The notes under the pieces: generated by a model | What the model saw: only the letters and a program-made list of their open reading frames with translations | What the model was told of the DNA's origin: nothing | Databases searched by the model: none | In this document: piece by piece, positions 26,001 to 36,726 of the stretch | Position numbering within the stretch: position 1 is the first letter of the stretch | Layout: every line of letters starts with the position of its first letter | DNA from: Anaerolineales bacterium | Lineage (GTDB): Bacteria > Chloroflexota > Anaerolineae > Anaerolineales > Villigracilaceae | DNA: 64,000 bases | NCBI GenBank assembly: GCA_919902735.1 | Contig: CAKKRM010000240.1 | Location: forward strand, 1-64,000 | Reading direction: 5' to 3' | Translations under genes and position numbers: made by a program

Positions 26001-26967
26001 AATGAAGAGGGCCGGTTACAAAATCGGCGTGGGGTCAAAATCGATCGTTGGCTTTGTCAGTGGGCGCGGCGAACAACTGGTGGTAAACGACACTTCGAAG
26101 GATGCAACGTATTACGCAAACGTTCTATTGCCCGACACCCGCGCAGAGGCTGCAATTCCACTCAAGGTTGGCGAACGTATATTGGGCGTTCTCGATGTTC
26201 AAAGCACCAAGCCGTATGCTTTTTCAGATGACAACATGCGCAGTTTGCAAATCCTGGCTGATCAGTTGGCTGTTGCGGTTGTCAACACAGAGCTTTTTGC
26301 GGAAACACAGGAACACCTTTCGCAGCACCGCCTCCTCCACCACATTACCACCACGGCGGCTTCCGGTACCACCCTTGAAGAGGCGCTGGAAAGCGCCGTA
26401 AATGGCTTGCGAGTAACGCTCGGCGGCGACCGTGTAACAATTTTGCTGGCTGACCGTGAAAAAAAGATGCTTGAAGTAAAAGCTTCCATGGGATATTCTG
26501 ACGATATTTCAAGAACGCAGATAATGTTTGGGAGTGGAATCACCGGCTGGGTGGCCGAACACAGGCGTCCGTTAAGAGTCAGAAACGTGAGCGAAGACCC
26601 GCGCTATATTCAGGCGAGCTCAAACACGCGTTCTGAATTGGCCATCCCATTAATTTATCGCAATGAGCTGCTTGGCGTTTTAAACGTTGAAAGCGAGCAG
26701 GTGGATGCCTACACCGAAAACGACGAGGAAATGCTTGGCACACTCGGCGGAAGTTTGGCCGCGATCATTGCCAACGCGCGGCTTTTGGAGCAAATCCGAG
26801 TTCAGGCAGAGCGCGAGCGATTGATCAATGAGGTTGCAAGTAAAATACGCAGGTCTACCGACATGCAATCCATCCTGATGACAACCACGAGCGAAGTGGC
26901 TAGAATTACCGGCTCCCGCTTTGCCAGGATCAACATAAAGCCGTCAAACAACCCTGAAGAGTCTTAA
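23098..26967 (+). CDS. Membrane sensor: Cache-like extracytoplasmic domain, HAMP, multiple GAF domains, no output domain
   Basis: 1289 aa; HAMP RPLQSLSEITRKFAEGDLSQRAEVRGDDEVGTLASSFNYM; repeated GAF signatures; ends NIKPSNNPEES. Confidence 0.88.
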   Translation: MTKNPAPLAIDTKEKRYKGSLTGTLVRTLLIFTFIPLAIMAGAAYFRARTLLRDQAIIQSENLLSNQLKIVDGEINGKEEHLESYLASPSFSTLIEVALHANPQSSEFRAIRQSFINEVQAGNIQNGNPIFDEFFLVDKDGVITVASELAWQRITLDVSMFEDMEEMHSHALYGFPPLYENELILVTTINYQTARGSTLGALVGITEKENLQELLQPLNGLSPLASTYFILSDNQFIASDPETGEFNRIVSSTAQDELIAGLSALVQSGDEKPLALDITSPDGEAALAQLQWFPKMRSGIVLEIDNINIYGQVASLAPFTVLLALGTLIGIGIALTFGIRRVIRPLQSLSEITRKFAEGDLSQRAEVRGDDEVGTLASSFNYMADEIGEVYRSLEQKVEERTRQIQTAAEVAQSITTISNLDEMLKKTAELLVQQFGYHQASIFMVDKSGRFADFKTGFGSATKGMMEKNYRLEVGSASIIGWVSKNNRSRMASDVSEDPLHLKNELLPETRSEASVPISLGDLVLGVLDVQSEKSGAFNKDSIVMLQTLASQIAAAIQTSGLIETSHVNFEELERLYRSSRLIAEANNEEEVFAISSQILKGVPYSAALFAVDKNQIRLISSADSTRGLASLEELQKQYEIDFSEVNDYLLNGIAIATAADMSLPRAFQDIIHQLKLTSAAFLSMKRQGVLAAVILIGARNRILTSTSVQLYANLADLASITLEKVDAIQQTARHLKEMESLASINELISSASDLQGFFRALLAKIQQIIGDYNLIVALYEEKSNTISVPFNYENKEVSSIDSFPLGEGLTSILIRTHQPLMLVENTEKRASELGAKVIGKPARSWMGAPMLVQNNPIGALIIQDLVNEHAFDENDLKFFTTLAGQVAGVIHNVRLLGESEHKALQIETAAEIARDISGSLNLDELLIKAVNFIRERFNFYHAAIFLHDLPGEFAIIREATGDAGAQMKRAGYKIGVGSKSIVGFVSGRGEQLVVNDTSKDATYYANVLLPDTRAEAAIPLKVGERILGVLDVQSTKPYAFSDDNMRSLQILADQLAVAVVNTELFAETQEHLSQHRLLHHITTTAASGTTLEEALESAVNGLRVTLGGDRVTILLADREKKMLEVKASMGYSDDISRTQIMFGSGITGWVAEHRRPLRVRNVSEDPRYIQASSNTRSELAIPLIYRNELLGVLNVESEQVDAYTENDEEMLGTLGGSLAAIIANARLLEQIRVQAERERLINEVASKIRRSTDMQSILMTTTSEVARITGSRFARINIKPSNNPEES

Positions 26968-28565
26968 TGGAAAGTAATTTTTCAAACCAGCAATCCGCAA
27001 ATCCGGAAGAAGCCACCCGTTTATTTTATAAAAACTGGCGGGAACGCTTTGCGCTGCCTTTGCTTATCGGGGTTTTGGTATTTGGCGCAATTGTGTTGAT
27101 ACCGGCCATCAGCGCATCCACCAGCTTAGTGGTGGACATAATTTTCATCTCGGCGTATATGATAACAGGGCTTGTAACGGTGATCCGCTTTTCCTACACA
27201 ATACGGATGAGCGTGTTTTTACTTGCAGTGTACATGCTGGGACTGGGGGAACTGATCACTCATGGAGTTTTAGGCGACAGTCTTATCTTTTTCTTTGCAG
27301 TAATCGTATTTTCCACAATATTGCTTTCACCCCGCGCTGGCATTACGGTGACTATCGTCAATGTCCTTACTTTCGCGATGTTTGCCTATTTGTTTCTGAA
27401 TGAGCGCATCACGACTCTTAACCCATTTGCTTCCCCCGCAAAACTGGAGGATTGGTTCAGCGCCACTGGCGTCATCGTCATGTTTGGAGTGGTTGTTATT
27501 CTTGGGTTTCAAAGGCTGGAAATGGAATTTATCGAGGCGCAAAGGCAAATCGACTCAACGCTGAACATCCTGAAAGAAGAACGCATCAACCTGGAAAATA
27601 AGGTGGCAGAACGCACACAACAACTTCGTCAGATCAACGAAATTGGGCGGCATGTTGCGGGCATCCTGGATCCAGATGCAGTGCTGCCGCGCGCAGCGAC
27701 CATTATCGAAGCTCAATTCAAGTTTTACTACATCGCATTTTTTCTGGTGGATGTCACCAGCCAATGGGCGGAACTGAAAGAGGCCAGCGGTGAAGCCGGC
27801 AAGGTGCTGCGCGAGAACAAACATCGGCTGGATATTAATGGAAAAAGCCTTGTAGCAACCGCGATCCGCACCAAAGAAGGGCAGATTTCATTGAACAGCG
27901 GAACCGAGCAATTGCGAATTGACAACCCTTTGCTTCCATATACCCGTTCTCAAATTGCGCTTCCGCTGAGCGTTGGCGAATCAGTGCTCGGCGCCCTGGA
28001 AATTCACTCGACGATGGAAAACGCATTCCAGCCGGCAGACATTAATGCCTTTCACAATATGGCAAATGAAATTGCCATTGCCCTCGAGAATTCCCGTCTC
28101 TTTCGACAAGCCCAGCAAAGCCTTGCTGAAATGCGCGCAACACAAAGGCAATACCTTCAGGGCGCGTGGCAGTCGCTTACGGAAGAGAAAGACCTGACTT
28201 ATGCGCTTGGTGATAATGATGCCCTCAACAGCGATGAGAATGAGATCGAAATACCCCTCACGCTGCGAGAACAAATCATCGGACAGCTTCATTTGGTAAA
28301 TACAGTTGAGTGGACTCCTGAACAGAAAAGCCTTGTTGAAGCCATTGCAACCCAGGCCGCCCTCGCGCTGGAAAACGCACGATTGGTGGAGGAAAGCCAG
28401 TCCATTGCCGCCCGGGAAAAACTGGCAAACGAGATCATTTCCAAAGTTTGGACATCTGCAAATATGGAGGGCATCCTTCAGACGGCTGTTCGTGAACTGG
28501 GGAGGTCGCTCGAAGCCTCTGAAGTTGAAATTGAGCTATCCATGGAAGGGGGCGACTATGAATAG
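26967..28565 (+). CDS. Polytopic membrane GAF sensor without output domain
   Basis: 532 aa; about six N-terminal TM helices, coiled coil, GAF-like modules; 1-nt stop/start overlap (TAATG). Confidence 0.86.
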   Translation: MESNFSNQQSANPEEATRLFYKNWRERFALPLLIGVLVFGAIVLIPAISASTSLVVDIIFISAYMITGLVTVIRFSYTIRMSVFLLAVYMLGLGELITHGVLGDSLIFFFAVIVFSTILLSPRAGITVTIVNVLTFAMFAYLFLNERITTLNPFASPAKLEDWFSATGVIVMFGVVVILGFQRLEMEFIEAQRQIDSTLNILKEERINLENKVAERTQQLRQINEIGRHVAGILDPDAVLPRAATIIEAQFKFYYIAFFLVDVTSQWAELKEASGEAGKVLRENKHRLDINGKSLVATAIRTKEGQISLNSGTEQLRIDNPLLPYTRSQIALPLSVGESVLGALEIHSTMENAFQPADINAFHNMANEIAIALENSRLFRQAQQSLAEMRATQRQYLQGAWQSLTEEKDLTYALGDNDALNSDENEIEIPLTLREQIIGQLHLVNTVEWTPEQKSLVEAIATQAALALENARLVEESQSIAAREKLANEIISKVWTSANMEGILQTAVRELGRSLEASEVEIELSMEGGDYE

Positions 28566-30231
28566 CGGCAACCCATTCAACGAATCGCCCTTCCCGACCG
28601 CCAATTTCAACTACAAAGACTGGCGCGAACGATTTATCCTGGCTATTTTACGAATCGCAAGTTTTCTTGCCATCTTGCCCTTGATTGGCTCATTTCCTAC
28701 AGCCACACTCGGAGATCGATTCCTTTTCATCGGAATGTACCTGATTCTGGTAGCGCTAACGGTTTTACCGGTGCCGTATTCCATTCGAGCCTATGCGCTG
28801 TTATTAATGTGCTTTGTCGTCGGCGTGAATGCAATCCTGGCGTGGGGTCCCTGGGCAGATGGGTCGCTTTTCCTTCTGACAGGCATAATCCTGTCATCCC
28901 TCCTGCTCGATCATCGAACCGATCTGTTTGTATTAATCATCAGCATCGTATTTATTGTTGGATTAGCCGCCCTTCAGCAGATTGGGGTTTATAAATTTAC
29001 AACAGTAAACATCCCCGCCATCACGCCTTCAGACTGGTTTGTGTACGGCCTTGATTTCTCCATTGCGGGTATTTTGCTTGTGGCAGCTTTCGGGCAGTTC
29101 AAAAACGCCTTTACCCGCATAATTCAGGATACACAGCGCGCATTCGATACCCTCGGCGCAGAACGCGCACAATTGGAAGAAAAGGTACGCGAACGCACCG
29201 ACAAACTCGAAACACAGACAGCCCAATTACGCACCTCCGCCACTGTTTCCCGTATTGTGGCGGAAACACAGAACATAACGGATCTTTTGGAGACAGTCAC
29301 ACAACTCGCATCCGACAAATTTGGGTATTATCACGTGGGGCTATATATATTGGATGAAAAGAAAAAAACAGCCTTCCTGCAAGCAGCCTCCTCGGCAACG
29401 GGAAAGCAATTAATTGGCCATGCCTTTCGCGTGGAACCAGACCTGCGAAACCCGCTTACCCAGGTGGTGGAACAAAACCGCCACATCATTTCATCCGACA
29501 TCGACAACCTTAATTTCGTGCGCGATCCAAATTTCCCCATTACCCGTTCACGCATGATATTGCCGCTCGCCGTACGCGGAAATGTTCTCGGAATGTTGGA
29601 CTTGCACTCAGATCAGCCGCAGGCATTCAGCACACAAGATGCAGAAATCCTGCAAACGCTCGCCGACCTGACTGCAATCACCTTTGATAACGTCCGCCTC
29701 ATTAATGAGACCAAAAGCCTGGTCGGCCAACTGGAGATTACTACAAGCATCCAGACACAACGAACCTGGAAAAAACTTACCAGCCGCCAAAAGCCGGCCT
29801 ACCAATACACCCCCGCCGGTGTACGGCCGGTATTTTCAACAAACAAGAAAGGCAGCAATGACGGCTTGCAGATTCCGTTAATACTTCATGGACAAAAGAT
29901 CGGCGGCATAACGCTAAAGAGAAAAGGAACAGCCACCGACTGGTCGGAACGGGAACGCCTGCTCGTGGAAAAAATTGCAGATCAGATTGCCCTGGCTCTC
30001 GAAAACAGCCGCCTTGTGGATGAAGCTCAAAAAAGCGCCATGCGCGACCAAATGATCGCAAATATTTCCACCCGCGTCCGCGAGACACTTGACATCGAAT
30101 CTGTTGTTCGTACAGCTACCACTGAACTTCGTAAAGTGTTCGACCTAAAAGAAGCCGAGATCAGCGTCGGCGCCCCTCAAACAGATGGCAGGCCTGTTAG
30201 AAAAAACACAAGCTCGCTCAAGTTGAAGTGA
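28558..30231 (+). CDS. Polytopic membrane GAF sensor without output domain
   Basis: Start reassigned from 28306 to ATG 28558 (MNSGNPFNESPFPTANFNYKDWRERF, paralogous to the 26967 N-terminus); 8-nt overlap. Confidence 0.86.
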   Translation: MNSGNPFNESPFPTANFNYKDWRERFILAILRIASFLAILPLIGSFPTATLGDRFLFIGMYLILVALTVLPVPYSIRAYALLLMCFVVGVNAILAWGPWADGSLFLLTGIILSSLLLDHRTDLFVLIISIVFIVGLAALQQIGVYKFTTVNIPAITPSDWFVYGLDFSIAGILLVAAFGQFKNAFTRIIQDTQRAFDTLGAERAQLEEKVRERTDKLETQTAQLRTSATVSRIVAETQNITDLLETVTQLASDKFGYYHVGLYILDEKKKTAFLQAASSATGKQLIGHAFRVEPDLRNPLTQVVEQNRHIISSDIDNLNFVRDPNFPITRSRMILPLAVRGNVLGMLDLHSDQPQAFSTQDAEILQTLADLTAITFDNVRLINETKSLVGQLEITTSIQTQRTWKKLTSRQKPAYQYTPAGVRPVFSTNKKGSNDGLQIPLILHGQKIGGITLKRKGTATDWSERERLLVEKIADQIALALENSRLVDEAQKSAMRDQMIANISTRVRETLDIESVVRTATTELRKVFDLKEAEISVGAPQTDGRPVRKNTSSLKLK

Positions 30232-30253
30232 TAAAAGCAAAGAGCAAATCGAT

Positions 30254-32605
30254 ATGTATTCACCCATCCACAATTCCGCCCGCGAGTCAAAAAAGAATAT
30301 ACGTGGGCCTGTAAGCCGCCGCTTAAGCCTGAGAATCAAGCTTCCATTAATAGTAATCCTGTTATTGATTCTTGCCTTCATCGTCTCGACAATCTTGAGC
30401 ATTAGGGCGGCGCAAAGCGCTTTAACAGATACTTTAAAAGGGGAGTTAACAGCGCAAACAGCCACAAAAGCAGAGCTTATCCGCACCAATCTGGTGTGGA
30501 CAAGAAGCGTGGCGATAGACCTGGCCGCCGCCGCCGAAGTGATAAACTACGATGAAGAGACCATTCTTAAGACCATCAGCAATACGCTTGATCACAATGA
30601 ACAGATATTTGGCTCCACCATTGCATACGAGCCTTATCAATTTCAGCCTGCTATTTACTACTGGTCGCCCTATTACAGCCGCACCAGCGACGGACTCCGA
30701 TTTACCCAGCTCGGAAATTCAACCTATAACTATTTCGGCTGGGAGTGGTACACCCTTCCGAAAGCAAAACGGGAGCCAGTCTTATCCCCTCCCTACTTCG
30801 ACGAAGGCGGCGGCGAAATCTGGATGGTCACCTGGAGCGCTCCATTTTTTGACAACGCCGGGAAGGTCAAAGGGGTGGCAACGGCTGATATTGCCTTCTC
30901 CCAAACGCAGGAAATTGTAAGCAGCATATCCGTTGGCAAAAATGGCTATGCCTTTCTGTTGGACTCTCAAGGCGTAATACTGGGCATCGGAAAGAACGGG
31001 GGCGAATACCAGGTGATGGTTGATTCCATGTTAAGCGCCGCAGAGTCTTCACAAACGGAAGGCTGGGCTGGCCTGGTTTCAACCATGATGGCAGGCAATA
31101 CAGGCTTTGCCGATGTAGTTGATGCACGCGGCCAACCCATGTTCGTCGCCTACACGCCGGTTGGGCTGGATACTGGCTGGTCGCTGGCGCTTGCCTTCCC
31201 TCAGGCCGAACTTTTTCAGAAGGCATCGCAACTACAAAACACGCTCATTCTTTACGCGATCTTTGTTGTAATAATTTTTAGCGCCATTTTGTATATATTT
31301 ACCTTATCCATCACTGAACCGCTCCATCGCTTAACTTTGTATACCAGCCGCTTCTCGCCGGAACAATTACGCCTGACCAAGGGCCAAGCTGCAGAACCAA
31401 TCCACATACAAACCCGCGACGAACTGGAAGACCTGACCACCGCCTTCAATCAGATGACGACCGACTTATATCAGGCCTTTGAAACACTGGAAGAGCGCGT
31501 AAACGAACGCACCGATGCGCTTAATAAACGCGCCGCCCAGTTAAGAACGGTTGCAGATGTTGGAAAGGTGGTTGTATCTTTCCGCGACCTCTCAGAACTC
31601 CTGCAACGAACTGCCTACCTCATCCACGAAAACTTTGGCTACTACCATGCCGGCATATTTTTACTCGACGAACACAAGGAATATGCCGTATTAACCGCCA
31701 CCAACAGCCCAGGCGGACAACGTATGCTGGAAAGGAAACACCAACTTAAGATTGGAGAGACAAGCATTGTGGGCTACACGATTGAAAATACAAAAGCCCG
31801 CATCGCACTGGACGTTGGGCAGGATGCTGTTTTCTTTGACAACCCAGACCTCCCTCAAACACGATCTGAAATTGCGCTTCCACTGGTTATTGGCGGGCAA
31901 ATCCTCGGGGCTTTGGATGTGCAAAGCACGGAGCCTCAGGCCTTCAGTGAAGAGGATATTTCCACACTTCAAATCCTTGCAGACCAGATTGCAGTGGCCA
32001 TTCAAAACGCTAAACTGTTCGAGGAAATTGAAAAAGCGCTGGAGGCCGCCCGCATCGTTTACGGGGAAGTGAGCCGTGAAGCGTGGAGCAAAATTCTCCA
32101 CAACCAGCCCCGCATTGGTTACATTGCCACACAACCTGCCACCATCGAAACCCATGGCGAAGCGGTTGAACCAAGCCTCGCCAAAGCGTTCGAGACGGGA
32201 GACCTGATCCTCGGCGCAGACGGGCTTACCATCAGCGTACCCATAAAAATCCGCGGGCAGGCAATCGGCGCAATCCGCTTAAAAAAATCCGAAATTGCCG
32301 AGGCCTGGACGCAGGATGAAACCAACCTCGCCATTGCCCTATCCGACCAGTTGAGCGGCGCGCTCGAAAGCGCCCGCCTTTACCGCGAGTCTCAACAGCG
32401 CGCAGCCCGCGAATCACTCGTTTCTGATATTTCCGCGCGCATTAGCGGCGTTTCCCATTTGGATGCCATTCTTCGGGAAACAGTACAGGAGCTTGGGCAG
32501 GCGCTGGGCAACACGTCGGTCACTTTCCAGTTGTTGAACCAGCCTGATGGACAGAAACATGCCGCAGGTCCGCACGGAAGCGCAAATCATCCTGCTGAAA
32601 GATAA
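30254..32605 (+). CDS. Cache-HAMP-GAF membrane sensor without output domain
   Basis: 783 aa; periplasmic Cache pattern (YYSRTSDGLRFTQL...GGEIWMVTWSAPFFDNAGKVKGVATADI), HAMP, GAF YYHAGIFLLDEHKEYAVLTA. Confidence 0.88.
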   Translation: MYSPIHNSARESKKNIRGPVSRRLSLRIKLPLIVILLLILAFIVSTILSIRAAQSALTDTLKGELTAQTATKAELIRTNLVWTRSVAIDLAAAAEVINYDEETILKTISNTLDHNEQIFGSTIAYEPYQFQPAIYYWSPYYSRTSDGLRFTQLGNSTYNYFGWEWYTLPKAKREPVLSPPYFDEGGGEIWMVTWSAPFFDNAGKVKGVATADIAFSQTQEIVSSISVGKNGYAFLLDSQGVILGIGKNGGEYQVMVDSMLSAAESSQTEGWAGLVSTMMAGNTGFADVVDARGQPMFVAYTPVGLDTGWSLALAFPQAELFQKASQLQNTLILYAIFVVIIFSAILYIFTLSITEPLHRLTLYTSRFSPEQLRLTKGQAAEPIHIQTRDELEDLTTAFNQMTTDLYQAFETLEERVNERTDALNKRAAQLRTVADVGKVVVSFRDLSELLQRTAYLIHENFGYYHAGIFLLDEHKEYAVLTATNSPGGQRMLERKHQLKIGETSIVGYTIENTKARIALDVGQDAVFFDNPDLPQTRSEIALPLVIGGQILGALDVQSTEPQAFSEEDISTLQILADQIAVAIQNAKLFEEIEKALEAARIVYGEVSREAWSKILHNQPRIGYIATQPATIETHGEAVEPSLAKAFETGDLILGADGLTISVPIKIRGQAIGAIRLKKSEIAEAWTQDETNLAIALSDQLSGALESARLYRESQQRAARESLVSDISARISGVSHLDAILRETVQELGQALGNTSVTFQLLNQPDGQKHAAGPHGSANHPAER

Positions 32606-32610
32606 ACGCG

Positions 32611-34332
32611 ATGAATCCCTTTAATCTCCGCGACTACTTATTCAAAGACCGCCCCGGTGAGGAGTATGGACAGCGCGCAGAAGCGCTCATAACGATGACG
32701 CTCGGCTTTCTCTCCACAGCGCTGGCTGTGGTTGCGTACCGCAACCCCGTTATTATTATCGTTTCGGCTATCACAAACCTCGTTGCTATTTTTACTTTGA
32801 TTCAAGCGCTGCGCGGACGATACAACTATCTGATCCTGTTCCCGTCCGTTACAGCCGTTTCCATCTGCCTGGTGTCCATCATCGAAGGGAGCGGCGTTCA
32901 CGATCTAATATGGGTGGGCAATGTGGGGTTGTTCCTGCTGGCGAGCGTGTACAGCAGAAAAAACAGCGCGCCTGCGATCTGGCTTGGCGCATTTATGATT
33001 CTCCTGTTTCTGGCAACGGGCGTGGCGGAAATTACCGGAATTATTCCGAATCTTTTTGCGACAGACATGAAATATGTGCTGCTCAACACTTTTTTCTTTA
33101 TCACTATCATGAGCGCAATGGCGGCTGTATTCCAGAGACATCGCAACTTGTTGAAAATCGCGGTGGAAAACAGGAACGAACAAAACAGAACCAATCAGAG
33201 CCTTGAGGAAACCAATCGGACACTCGAAGAGCAGGTGCGCGCCCGCACCCTTGATTTGAACAAGGCAAACAATCAACTGCAAATCAAAACGATGCGCTTG
33301 CAGGCAGCATCCGAAATTTCACAGGAGATCATGGCAAACATCCATGAAACGCCCGCTGAATTATTGACGCGCGCCGCCCAAAGCATCAGCGAGAAACTTG
33401 GTTTTTATCATGTCGGCATATTTCTTTTGGATGAAAACCGCGAGTACGCAGCCCTGCGCGCAGCCAACAGCAAAGGCGGGCAGCAAATGCTGGCGCGTCG
33501 TCACCAATTAAGGGTTGGAGGCACAGGTATTGTAGGGTATGTTGCTCAAAGCGGCCGACCGCGCATCGCGCTCGACACCGGTGCAGATGCGGTTTTCTTC
33601 AACAACCCCGATCTTCCCGACACCCGGTCGGAAATTGCGCTGCCCTTGAAATACGGAACATCCATCATTGGCGTATTGGATGTGCAAAGCGCCAAATCAT
33701 CCGCCTTCAACACGGAGGACGCCAACACACTCAGCACTCTTGCAAACCAGATCGCCATCGTAATAAAAAACCTGCGCGCATTCGAAAGCGATAGTATATC
33801 GGCCCAATTTAAAATTGTGAGCAGGCACGCTGGATTGCAGCCAAACCGTGAACGGGCGGCTGGATATACATTCACCCCGGATGGAACCATTTCAAATATG
33901 CAGCCCGAAAATAACCCAACCTTTGAAAAAGCCGTCGCCTCCGGCGAGACGGTTGTCCTGCATCCCGTTCCGAAGGGCAGTTCTCCCACCCTGGCAGTTC
34001 CTGTCAAGCTCCGCGACCAGGTGATCGGCGTGATCCATATCGAAGCGGCTGATTCCAATAGAAAATGGACGGAAGATGAAGTGGCAATGGTTCAGGCAAT
34101 TTCAGAACGAGCCGCCCTGGCGCTGGAAAATGCCCGCCTGCTGGAAAATGCAACCCAGCGCGCCGAGCAGGAGGAGACCATTGCCCACATTACAACCCAA
34201 ATTGGCTCCTCCACCGACTTTAACCGTATCCTGCAAACCACCATTCAAGAGCTTGGCCTTGCGCTTGGGACATCCCGGTCTTTCATCCAACTGGCAACCC
34301 CTGCCGAAAACAACGAAACACCAATCGAGTAG
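32611..34332 (+). CDS. Polytopic membrane GAF sensor without output domain
   Basis: 573 aa; N-terminal TM helices; GFYHVGIFLLDENREYAALRAANSKGGQQMLARRHQLRVG. Confidence 0.87.
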   Translation: MNPFNLRDYLFKDRPGEEYGQRAEALITMTLGFLSTALAVVAYRNPVIIIVSAITNLVAIFTLIQALRGRYNYLILFPSVTAVSICLVSIIEGSGVHDLIWVGNVGLFLLASVYSRKNSAPAIWLGAFMILLFLATGVAEITGIIPNLFATDMKYVLLNTFFFITIMSAMAAVFQRHRNLLKIAVENRNEQNRTNQSLEETNRTLEEQVRARTLDLNKANNQLQIKTMRLQAASEISQEIMANIHETPAELLTRAAQSISEKLGFYHVGIFLLDENREYAALRAANSKGGQQMLARRHQLRVGGTGIVGYVAQSGRPRIALDTGADAVFFNNPDLPDTRSEIALPLKYGTSIIGVLDVQSAKSSAFNTEDANTLSTLANQIAIVIKNLRAFESDSISAQFKIVSRHAGLQPNRERAAGYTFTPDGTISNMQPENNPTFEKAVASGETVVLHPVPKGSSPTLAVPVKLRDQVIGVIHIEAADSNRKWTEDEVAMVQAISERAALALENARLLENATQRAEQEETIAHITTQIGSSTDFNRILQTTIQELGLALGTSRSFIQLATPAENNETPIE

Positions 34333-34341
34333 CGTTATTGG

Positions 34342-36702
34342 TTGATTTATCAAAAGGTTAAGATGAGTCTGAATAAATTTGAAGGGCAAAACAATTTCCA
34401 GAATAACGGCGCCGGGCGTGCCTCACTGCAAACACGCCTGGTATTGTTTACGCTGTTCATTTCCCTTGCGCCATTGATCGCCCTTTCGGTGCGCGATATT
34501 CTCCAAACACAGCAGGCGCTCACGAACAGCGCCGAAAAATCCCTGCGCTCCAGCGCAGAACAAACTGCAAACAGCCTGGATACGTTCATCCAGACGACAC
34601 TGGACTCAATCAGCATCGAATCGCAGATATCCGATTTTGCAGAATACCTGTCCCTGCCGCCGGAGCAACGCCCTGGCAGCATAGAACAAATACGCGCGGA
34701 AGACTTGCTGACCAAGTTGAGTACCAAAGACTCAGTCAATATTATTTCCTACGCGCTTGTGGATGTGGAAGGGAACATCCTGCTGAATTCAGTGAAACAA
34801 AATTTCCCGAAAAACGAGGCGGACGAAGCGTATTTTCCGCAGGTGCGGTTTAGCGACAAGCCAATCCTCACCGAAGTCATTTACGATGAAAACAACACGA
34901 CCACGATCACCTTTGCCAACAGGGTGCTGGAAGCAGACGGCGGCTTTGTTGGAATTCTAAGGGTTAAATATGATTCAAATGTCCTGCAATCCATTGTTGT
35001 CAGCAGTTCTGAAATATCCGCCAACGCGCTGGTTTTGCTTTTGGATCAAATGTACATTCGCCTGGCAGACAGCCAAAATCCGGGCCTCATCCAAACATCC
35101 ATTGCGCCGCTCAGCCCGGTCGACTATCTGCTGGCCGTTGAAATCAAACGATTTCAAAATATTCCAAGTGAAGAGCAAACCACCCATTTTATCGAATTTG
35201 AAAACGCGCTGGATAATGCCGCAGCGCAGCCCTTCTTTAGGGTTGACATAACCCCAAACATACCGGGAGACGACACCGTTGCCGTGGCAACAATGAATAC
35301 CCGTCCATGGGTTATTGCCTACAGCCAGCCAACCTCCGTCTTTCTTGAGGATGTTCAGGCACAAACACAAACAAACGCAGTTCTGGTGATCGTCGCTTCG
35401 ATTATTGTAGCGATCATTGCCACAGTCGTAGCCAGGGCGCTTACAAACCCAATCCTCGCCCTGACAACAGCTGCAAATGCAATCTCTCAGGGCGACCTGG
35501 GCGCGCGCGCAAACATCAATTCTTCCGATGAAATCGGATTATTGTCGGCGGCATTTAATTCCATGGCAGACCAACTCCAGTCGATTCTGGTTGGGTTAGA
35601 GCAGCGCATTTACGAGCGCACGGAAGAATTGGAAAAGAACAAACTGGAGCTTGAAACCATTGCCGATGTGGCGCGTGAAATTGCCGTAATTCGAAATATG
35701 GACACCCTGCTTAATGTAGCCGCCAACCTCATTCGGGAAAGATTAAACTACTACCATGTTGGCATCTTCCTTGTGGATGAGCGCGGCGAGTATGCAATCC
35801 TGCGCGGCGCAAGCAGTATTGCCGCAGACCAAATGCTCGCAAGGAACTACAAATTAAGAATAGGTAAAACGGGGCTGGTGGGCAATGTGACAAATACCGG
35901 GCAGGCATATATCGCCCTGGATGTTGGATTGGATGCGGTTCATTTTGAAAACCCGTACCTGCCGGATACCCGTTCGGAAATCGCCCTCCCCCTTCGCAGC
36001 CGCAGCATCACCATCGGCGCACTGGATATTCAGGCAAATGTTCCCAATGCCTTTAATGAGCAGGATATCCAAACCCTGCAAATCCTTGCAGATCAACTCG
36101 CTGCGGCAATTGAAAACGCCCAGTTGGTGCAGCAAGTGGAAGGCACACTTAACGAACTCACCAAGGCCAACCGGGTTCAGACAAAACAGATTTGGCAATC
36201 CACAATTGACGAAAGGGGCATCACCAACTATGAATATGACGGTCTTCAAATCAAAGCCACGCCTCCAAACCTCCCGGCAGAGGTATTAGGAAAACTGGAG
36301 AGCGGAAGACCCGTCATTATCCAAGAGGTGGACAGCCACAGATCGGGAAACAACAGTAATACACTCCTGATTCCCCTGATGGTGCTCAATCAGGTAATTG
36401 GCGTGATTGGCCTTGAGCAGGAAGATCCGTCTCACAACTGGAGCGAGGAGGAAATTGCTGTTGCCCAGGCCGCCGCCAACCGCGCGGCGCTTACCCTGGA
36501 AAACGCCCGCCTGCTGGAAGAAAGCCAGCGACGCGCCTCCAAGGAACGAACGATCCTCGAATCCACCGCGCGAATTGGGTCCGCTTTGAATATTGAAAAC
36601 ATCCTCCAGGCCACCGCCGAGGAGTTGGAACGGGTTTTGGGTGATTCCGAAGTTGTGTTGCAATTCAATAGTGAAAACACCTCTTCAGGAAAAGACAAAT
36701 GA
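34342..36702 (+). CDS. Cache-HAMP-GAF membrane sensor without output domain
   Basis: 786 aa; HAMP NPILALTTAANAISQGDLGARANINSSDEIGLLSAAFNSM; GAF YYHVGIFLVDERGEYAILRGASS. Confidence 0.88.
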   Translation: MIYQKVKMSLNKFEGQNNFQNNGAGRASLQTRLVLFTLFISLAPLIALSVRDILQTQQALTNSAEKSLRSSAEQTANSLDTFIQTTLDSISIESQISDFAEYLSLPPEQRPGSIEQIRAEDLLTKLSTKDSVNIISYALVDVEGNILLNSVKQNFPKNEADEAYFPQVRFSDKPILTEVIYDENNTTTITFANRVLEADGGFVGILRVKYDSNVLQSIVVSSSEISANALVLLLDQMYIRLADSQNPGLIQTSIAPLSPVDYLLAVEIKRFQNIPSEEQTTHFIEFENALDNAAAQPFFRVDITPNIPGDDTVAVATMNTRPWVIAYSQPTSVFLEDVQAQTQTNAVLVIVASIIVAIIATVVARALTNPILALTTAANAISQGDLGARANINSSDEIGLLSAAFNSMADQLQSILVGLEQRIYERTEELEKNKLELETIADVAREIAVIRNMDTLLNVAANLIRERLNYYHVGIFLVDERGEYAILRGASSIAADQMLARNYKLRIGKTGLVGNVTNTGQAYIALDVGLDAVHFENPYLPDTRSEIALPLRSRSITIGALDIQANVPNAFNEQDIQTLQILADQLAAAIENAQLVQQVEGTLNELTKANRVQTKQIWQSTIDERGITNYEYDGLQIKATPPNLPAEVLGKLESGRPVIIQEVDSHRSGNNSNTLLIPLMVLNQVIGVIGLEQEDPSHNWSEEEIAVAQAAANRAALTLENARLLEESQRRASKERTILESTARIGSALNIENILQATAEELERVLGDSEVVLQFNSENTSSGKDK

Positions 36703-36726
36703 TAATGGTTTGATCAAGGAAACAAA

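Noticed and set aside
28306-28557. Upstream part of ORF 28306-30231, and of ORF 41151-43172
   Set aside because: Out-of-frame read-through of the preceding genes; true starts at 28558 and 41445 match paralogue N-termini and overlap conventions.
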